From assembly GCA_023818695.1 (NCBI GenBank), contig JAMWCF010000001.1, positions 620,001 through 684,000 on the forward strand: a stretch of DNA of 64,000 nt, in the 5' to 3' direction. The notes under the pieces are model-generated. The model saw nothing but the letters and a program-made list of their open reading frames with translations. It did no database searches and was not told the origin of the DNA. Source of the DNA: Candidatus Omnitrophota bacterium (GTDB lineage Bacteria > Omnitrophota > Koll11 > 1-14-0-20-64-10). Both the position numbers and the translations under genes were made by a program. Below, piece after piece: positions 60,106-64,000 of this stretch; the stretch's first letter is position 1, and the number at the start of each line of letters is the position of its first letter.

Positions 60106-61326
60106 TTATTGATCGAAGAAGATCTGCTTCGAATAAATCAGGTTCATCAGCTTCTCGCCGCTGGGTCTGATTTTCCTTTCCATCGTGTTGTAATCCACCT
60201 CCACCAGCCCGAAGCGGGGCCTGAACCCGTGCGCCCATTCAAAATTGTCCATCAAAGACCAGTACAGATAGCCGGCCACGTTCGCGCCGCCGACCATCGC
60301 CTTGGCCATCTCCCCTACATGCGTCCGGATGAAATCCCACCGGACCTCGTCGTCATCGGCGCAGACGCCGTTCTCCGCGATCAGGACCGGCAGCCCGTAC
60401 TGCTTGAGATCTGCCAGCACCCGGCGAAGCCCCTCCGGATAGATCTCCCAATCCATCCCGCTCCTGGGTCGTTGGCCGTCGTGATGCCACGGCGGGCAGA
60501 CGCGCCCGGGGAATCGGATGAAATCCCGCGTGTAATAGTTCAACCCGATGAAATCCATCGTCCCCCTGCAAGCGTTGAGCACCCATTCGTTGGCGAGCCG
60601 GTGGCGGATCTTCGCGGCCCACCGGTCCGCCTTCGAACGCCAGCGGCACGGGTCGTAACAGCGGATGTGATGGGCGATCCCGACATAGGGGTTGAAAAGC
60701 CAGTCGGAGGATTTCGCATGCGCGTGGATCGCCGTGTAGGCGAGCCGGTGCGCCTGGACGAGGTTCTTCAAGGCCCGGATCGCCATGGGAATCGACCTTT
60801 TCCCCGGTGGCCACGTCCCGCACAGGTAACCGTAATAGACCAGGACCGTCGGCTCATTGATCGTGATCCACCAGGGGATCCGGTACTGGAACCGCTCCAC
60901 CACCCGTTTGGCGTATCGGGCGAAATGCTCGGGGCTTCTGGAAGAGGCCCATCCCCCCTCTGCCGCGAACCACATCGGGTTGGTGAAATGGTGCAGGGTG
61001 ACGACCGGCACGATCTTCCGCGCCCGGCAGGCCTGGATGACTTTCTCGTAGTGGGTCAGCTCCTCCTCGGAAAAATGGCCCGGCGAGCGCTCGACGCGGG
61101 ACCACTCGATGGAGAAACGGTAGGCGTTGTGCCCGAGCCGCTTGGCGATATCCAGGTCCGTCTCGTACTGGTTGTAATGGTCGCAGGCCATGCCCGAGGG
61201 CTCCGGCACCAGCGGCACATGTTCCCACGCCCACCAGTCGTTCAGGCGGTTGTCTCCCTCCACCTGGTGGGCGGAGGTGCCGGCCCCCCACAGAAAATCG
61301 TTCGGAACCCTCAAATGTCCCTGCAT
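60106..61326 (-). CDS. Family 1 glycoside hydrolase (beta-glucosidase type)
   Basis: The 406-residue cytoplasmic enzyme has all GH1 landmarks: FLWGAGTSAHQVEGDN, YRFSIEWSRVERS, WWITINEPTVLVYYGY (acid/base Glu in NEP), PVLIAENGVCADD (nucleophile Glu in ENG) and YLYWSLMDNFEWAHG. It should hydrolyse beta-linked di- or oligosaccharides by a retaining mechanism. A role in recycling the EPS is possible but not shown by context. Confidence 0.95.
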   Translation of the reverse strand: MQGHLRVPNDFLWGAGTSAHQVEGDNRLNDWWAWEHVPLVPEPSGMACDHYNQYETDLDIAKRLGHNAYRFSIEWSRVERSPGHFSEEELTHYEKVIQACRARKIVPVVTLHHFTNPMWFAAEGGWASSRSPEHFARYAKRVVERFQYRIPWWITINEPTVLVYYGYLCGTWPPGKRSIPMAIRALKNLVQAHRLAYTAIHAHAKSSDWLFNPYVGIAHHIRCYDPCRWRSKADRWAAKIRHRLANEWVLNACRGTMDFIGLNYYTRDFIRFPGRVCPPWHHDGQRPRSGMDWEIYPEGLRRVLADLKQYGLPVLIAENGVCADDDEVRWDFIRTHVGEMAKAMVGGANVAGYLYWSLMDNFEWAHGFRPRFGLVEVDYNTMERKIRPSGEKLMNLIYSKQIFFDQ

Positions 61327-61381
61327 GTTGATCTACGTTATCTCAACTGAAGCCGTAAGGAAAGGGGTTTAAGGAAAGAAG

Positions 61382-61427
61382 AAACGGGCGATGGAGAGAC
61401 CCCGGGGAGAGGTTCCACCGCCCGTTT
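61382..61427 (-). terminator. Rho-independent terminator
   Basis: AAACGGGCGATGGA (61382-61395) pairs with TCCACCGCCCGTTT (61414-61427) with a single A-C mismatch, closing an 18-base loop. T-rich sequence flanks both sides, so it can act in either direction. On the minus strand it ends the transcript carrying the 83-residue protein and the sulfurtransferase. Confidence 0.75.
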
Positions 61428-61445
61428 TTACAAACAGTCCCCCTC

Positions 61446-61697
61446 TCAGAAACCGGGGACAGAAGTGCAACCCGCCGCTGGCGGAGTCCGCTTGACTTTG
61501 GCAAGGGCTTCCTCCGCTTGTCTGCGGGCTTTCGATTCGGCGTCAGCCAACGTCTGGCCTTCGCACTTGACGATCCATGCTCCCGGCTCTTCATTGTGGA
61601 CCGACACGTAATAGGTCGATCCGAGCCGATACGAAACAATCTTCACCGGCCAGCCGGCCAGCTGCTCTTTGCGCTCGTGGTACTCCTGCGCCTGCAT
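61446..61697 (-). CDS. Small conserved-looking protein of unknown function
   Basis: The 83-residue product has no signal peptide. The first 60 residues form a compact alternating pattern (VKIVSYRLGSTYYVSVHNEEPG then AWIVKCEG and a helix ADAESKARRQAEEALAKV), like a small RNA- or protein-binding fold. The gene follows the sulfurtransferase by three bases, so it is its operon partner. I do not recognise the family. Confidence 0.6.
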   Translation of the reverse strand: MQAQEYHERKEQLAGWPVKIVSYRLGSTYYVSVHNEEPGAWIVKCEGQTLADAESKARRQAEEALAKVKRTPPAAGCTSVPGF

Positions 61698-61700
61698 TCC

Positions 61701-62549
61701 TTAAGGCCTTTCAATCGGCGCGGCCACGAGGTTTCCCCACTCGGTCCAGCTGCCGTCGTAATTCTTGACATCCTTGTATCCCAAGAGGTACTTCAGCACG
61801 AACCAGGTGTGCGAAGACCTCTCGCCGATGCGGCAATAGGCGATGACCGGTTTTTGTCCCGTGATCCCGGCGCCGCCGTAGATGGTTTTCAGTTCCTCCG
61901 GCGACTTGAAGGTGCCGTCCTCATTGCAGGCCTTGGCCCACGGCACCGACTTGGCGCCCGGAATGTGCCCTCCTCTCTGGCAGGTTTCCGGCAAGCCGGG
62001 AGGAGCCAATATCTCCCCGGTGAACTCCTGCGGGCTGCGGACATCCACCAGGTCGGCTGTCTTCCTGGAGGAGGCCGCCTGCACGTCCGGCAGGAAGGCC
62101 CGGATCGAGTAATCCGGCGTCTTGGCCTTGTAAGAGGTCTTCTGGATCTTCGGCGCTTCCTGCGTCAGTTCGCGCGACTCGGCCAGCCATTTCTTTCGGC
62201 CGCCGTCCATCAGGCGCACGTCGGCGTGCCCGTAGATCTTCATCTGCCAAAAGGCCCACGCGGCGAACCAGTTGTTGTTGTCTCCGTAAAGGATGACGGT
62301 CGTCTGGGGGGTGATGCCCGATTCCCCCATGAGCTGTTCGAACTTCTGCTGGGAGATGATGTCGCGCCGCAGGGTGTCGCACAGCTGGCGGCTCCAATCC
62401 CAGCCGACAGCAGCGGGGATATGCCCTTCGGAATAGGCCTTGGTGTCGACGTCCACTTCCACAATGCGGATTTTCGGATCGTTAAGGTGTTCGGCCACCC
62501 AGGAGGTGGAAACAACGACGCCTGAAGCGGTTTGCAGTCCTGTAGACAT
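61701..62549 (-). CDS. Thiosulfate/3-mercaptopyruvate sulfurtransferase (tandem rhodanese)
   Basis: The 282-residue protein has two rhodanese domains: an inactive N-domain (VSTSWVAEHLNDPKIRIVEV, EGHIPAAVGWDW) and a C-domain with the active Cys in VIAYCRIGERSSHTWF. It transfers sulfur from thiosulfate or mercaptopyruvate to a thiophilic acceptor. It has its own promoter and SD (GGAAGGAG). Confidence 0.93.
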   Translation of the reverse strand: MSTGLQTASGVVVSTSWVAEHLNDPKIRIVEVDVDTKAYSEGHIPAAVGWDWSRQLCDTLRRDIISQQKFEQLMGESGITPQTTVILYGDNNNWFAAWAFWQMKIYGHADVRLMDGGRKKWLAESRELTQEAPKIQKTSYKAKTPDYSIRAFLPDVQAASSRKTADLVDVRSPQEFTGEILAPPGLPETCQRGGHIPGAKSVPWAKACNEDGTFKSPEELKTIYGGAGITGQKPVIAYCRIGERSSHTWFVLKYLLGYKDVKNYDGSWTEWGNLVAAPIERP

Positions 62550-62578
62550 GGGACGACTCCTTCCCTTGAGGAAACCTC

Positions 62579-62607
62579 ATTATGCCAAACAGGGGAAGGT
62601 TCGTCAA
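62579..62607 (-). promoter_or_regulatory. Sigma-70 promoter of the sulfurtransferase gene
   Basis: Minus-strand TTGACG (62602-62607) and CATAAT (62579-62584) are 17 bases apart, 30 bases before the ATG at 62549. Both boxes differ from consensus by one base. Confidence 0.65.
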
Positions 62608-62689
62608 GACGAGAGGTCCTTCAACTCCCTTAGAGCTGGCTTCAAAACCTCGCGTGAGCTACGTTGCGTGCGCCAGGCGGCCAAATCCA

Positions 62690-62788
62690 AGGAGCGACGC
62701 CGGAGATAGCCGCCTGCCGCCGCAACCCGAGAGGCTGGGCGGAACTGCGTCGCCCTGCGGCGTTGCTCGTCGTCGGCGTAGCGCTCCT
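62690..62788. repeat. Large imperfect inverted repeat, REP/MITE-like
   Basis: AGGAGCGACGCCG at 62690-62702 pairs with CGGCGTAGCGCTCCT at 62774-62788 apart from a two-base bulge. The roughly 70 bases between are very GC-rich and can form further stems (CCGCC and GGGCGG arms). It fills the gap between the HTTM pseudogene and the sulfurtransferase promoter. It carries no gene. Confidence 0.45.
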
Positions 62789-62828
62789 ATGTCAGGACAT
62801 CCCGCCATCTCCCTGTGCATGAATCCCT

Positions 62829-63492
62829 TCAAATCCTGTCCGGCATCAGAAACAGCTCTTCATCGGCGGTCTTTCAACCGGAAACAGATCAAACCGTCCT
62901 TCGTCCGAAAAATCATCTGCCGGAAAAAGAAGTGGCCCGCCTCCGTCCAGGTCACACGTCCTGGATAAAGCCAGTGCCTCAACAGAAACAGCATGTGGAA
63001 AGCCATGTAAGCGGCCAGCAAAAAAGCGGCTCCTTTTTGTCTGCCACTCAAAGCGGGCGCGGGAAACGCCTCGGGCTCGAGCTTGCCACCCCGCCGAAGA
63101 AATATGGCAACCCCACCTGGAACCGCAGCAGCCAAAGGGCCCATCTGGGGACCGTTTGCGACCTTAAGCCGGGACGCAGGAGGACGTCCAAAGAAAAACC
63201 CTATGCGCCGGCACAGAAATCATCGGAAAGCTGACGAGCGTCAGCAGATAGAAGTAGTTCAGATAATACCCCTGCTCGATTAAAAAGATGTGAGCGAATC
63301 CGATGAAAAACATGAAGACGCTGACCCTGTAAAGAAAGCCGGCTGCGATGAAGTGGGTATAGATCCACCCTTTCCTGAAATAGCGGACAACCTCCACCAG
63401 GATCAGCACGCCGAAGACGATCCGGAAGAACACGATGGAGGCGACGTCGACCGGGGAAAAGAGGGCTGTAAGGGCTTTTGCTTCATCTCCAT
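62829..63492 (-). pseudogene. HTTM-domain (vitamin K carboxylase-like) pseudogene
   Basis: Pieces of one HTTM protein occur in successive frames. A frame with FSPVDVASIVFFRIVFGVL and FRKGWIYTHFIAAGFLYRV is lost near HRVF; the next frame carries SLDVLLRPGLRSQT and WALWLLRFQVGLPYFFGGVA; a third carries LEPEAFPAPALSG, then GRVTWTEAGHFFFRQMIFRTKDG; a fourth gives ADEELFLMPDRI and a stop at 62829. The start (ATG 63492) is also out of frame with the body. A central part present in normal HTTM proteins seems deleted. Its end matches the intact neighbour's WTEEGHMFSWRMLLRVKNG, so it is a decayed tandem copy. Confidence 0.78.
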
Positions 63493-64000
63493 CCTCCGCG
63501 CCACACCCCCGGCCCGCTGCGGCCCTGTCTCCACCTCGTGTCCTTCCAGGGTTTCTGCTGCAGATGCTCCAGCTCCGGCGGAACATCCCTCCTGCCTCTG
63601 GATTCCAAAATCTTCTTCAGATCGGCAGGCGATTGTTTGAAAGGCAGGATATACGCCGCGTGTCCGCCTGCGAAGCGGTTCACGGCGGCTAGGTCAACGG
63701 CCGGATCGATGAACCGCTCGTACGGCCTGCCGTTCAAGGAAACCCAGCAGTCGGCATAGACGGCTACATCCCTCCCCGCCGCCTTCATCTTCCTGGCCAG
63801 GTAATGGGCGAACTGAATAATCATATCGGGGGTCTGCGCCAGTTCGTGGTACTGCGGCTTGGATAAACCCTTTTCAGGCATTATGAAGATCTCTTCGCCT
63901 GTTTGCCGGTCTTTCATGCGGAAAGCGACCAACCCGTTCTTGACCCGTAGCAGCATCCGCCAGGAAAACATGTGTCCTTCCTCCGTCCAAGAGACATATC
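63483..64000 (-). CDS. HTTM-domain protein, vitamin K-dependent gamma-carboxylase-like (partial, 5' end outside window)
   Basis: Only the C-terminal 172 residues are present, cut by the window edge; an in-frame Met at 63971 is internal. The segment starts YVSWTEEGHMFSWRMLLRVKNG, continues with EEIFIMPEKGLSKPQYHELAQTPDMIIQFAHYL and ends in a polar tail. This is the soluble part of HTTM/gamma-carboxylase-like proteins. Bacterial members are of unknown function; the eukaryotic enzyme carboxylates Glu residues. Its stop lies within the start of the decayed copy. Confidence 0.8.
   Translation of the reverse strand, partial: YVSWTEEGHMFSWRMLLRVKNGLVAFRMKDRQTGEEIFIMPEKGLSKPQYHELAQTPDMIIQFAHYLARKMKAAGRDVAVYADCWVSLNGRPYERFIDPAVDLAAVNRFAGGHAAYILPFKQSPADLKKILESRGRRDVPPELEHLQQKPWKDTRWRQGRSGPGVWRGGWR

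Noticed and set aside
1..64000. CRISPR arrays, tRNA or rRNA genes, intact transposases
   Set aside because: No regularly spaced repeats, cloverleaf-like sequence, rRNA-like stretch or transposase motif was seen on either strand by eye.

Overview
The window comes from the chromosome of a Gram-negative, fairly GC-rich bacterium. Outer-membrane polysaccharide export genes, several lipobox signal peptides and a PEP-CTERM/exosortase system show this. The combination of a sigma-54 EPS regulon, exosortase and QueF would fit an uncultured Nitrospirota-like or deltaproteobacteria-like lineage, but there is no rRNA and the lineage cannot be fixed from this sequence alone. I saw no tRNA, rRNA, CRISPR array or intact insertion sequence.

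Layout. (1) 1-3280: a partial M20 peptidase and a glycerophosphodiesterase on the minus strand, divergent from rpoN (sigma-54) on the plus strand. (2) 3366-7004: the control module, with a PocR/GAF sensor, a sigma-54 response regulator (PrsR type) and its histidine kinase (PrsK type). (3) 7111-10721: the exosortase operon, with a short PEP-CTERM lipoprotein, a membrane protein, a TPR lipoprotein, exosortase and an EpsI-domain protein. (4) 11050-13558: an undecaprenyl-phosphate sugar transferase and two more PEP-CTERM proteins. (5) 13718-46787: about 33 kb of tightly packed minus-strand exopolysaccharide genes. These are a small MerR-like regulator, Wza-like export protein, Wzz-like chain-length protein, exosortase-system ATPase, tyrosine autokinase, Wzm/Wzt ABC transporter, asparagine-synthase-type amidotransferase, about a dozen glycosyltransferase domains, two Wzy/WaaL-like polymerases, deacetylases and a phosphoesterase-DUF4091 fusion. 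A decayed methyltransferase and a glycosyltransferase remnant lie in the middle. (6) 47119-57652: envelope genes, including an alpha/beta hydrolase, a C45 acyltransferase-like lipoprotein, a ceramidase-like lipoprotein, QueF, a DMT permease, RlmI, a YnbE-YdbL-type fusion with a small AsmA/YdbH-like partner, an ATP-grasp-like protein, YjbQ, an aldo/keto reductase and a TIGR04073-type exosortase-associated protein. (7) 57714-64000: a Ski2-like helicase, SufT/MIP18-like protein, GH1 glucosidase, sulfurtransferase, and tandem HTTM-domain genes of which one is broken.

How it works together. I read four -24/-12 (sigma-54) promoters, at 10789-10804, 12575-12590, 13607-13622 and 46850-46865. They lie before the exosortase operon, the sugar transferase/PEP-CTERM operon, a PEP-CTERM gene and the 33-kb EPS operon. 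With rpoN and PrsK/PrsR next door, the window looks like a self-contained regulon in which one signal turns on glycan synthesis, the sorted surface proteins and their sorting enzyme together.

Limits: all calls are by eye from translated sequence and motif recognition. No database search was run. Gene family names are recognitions, not search results.
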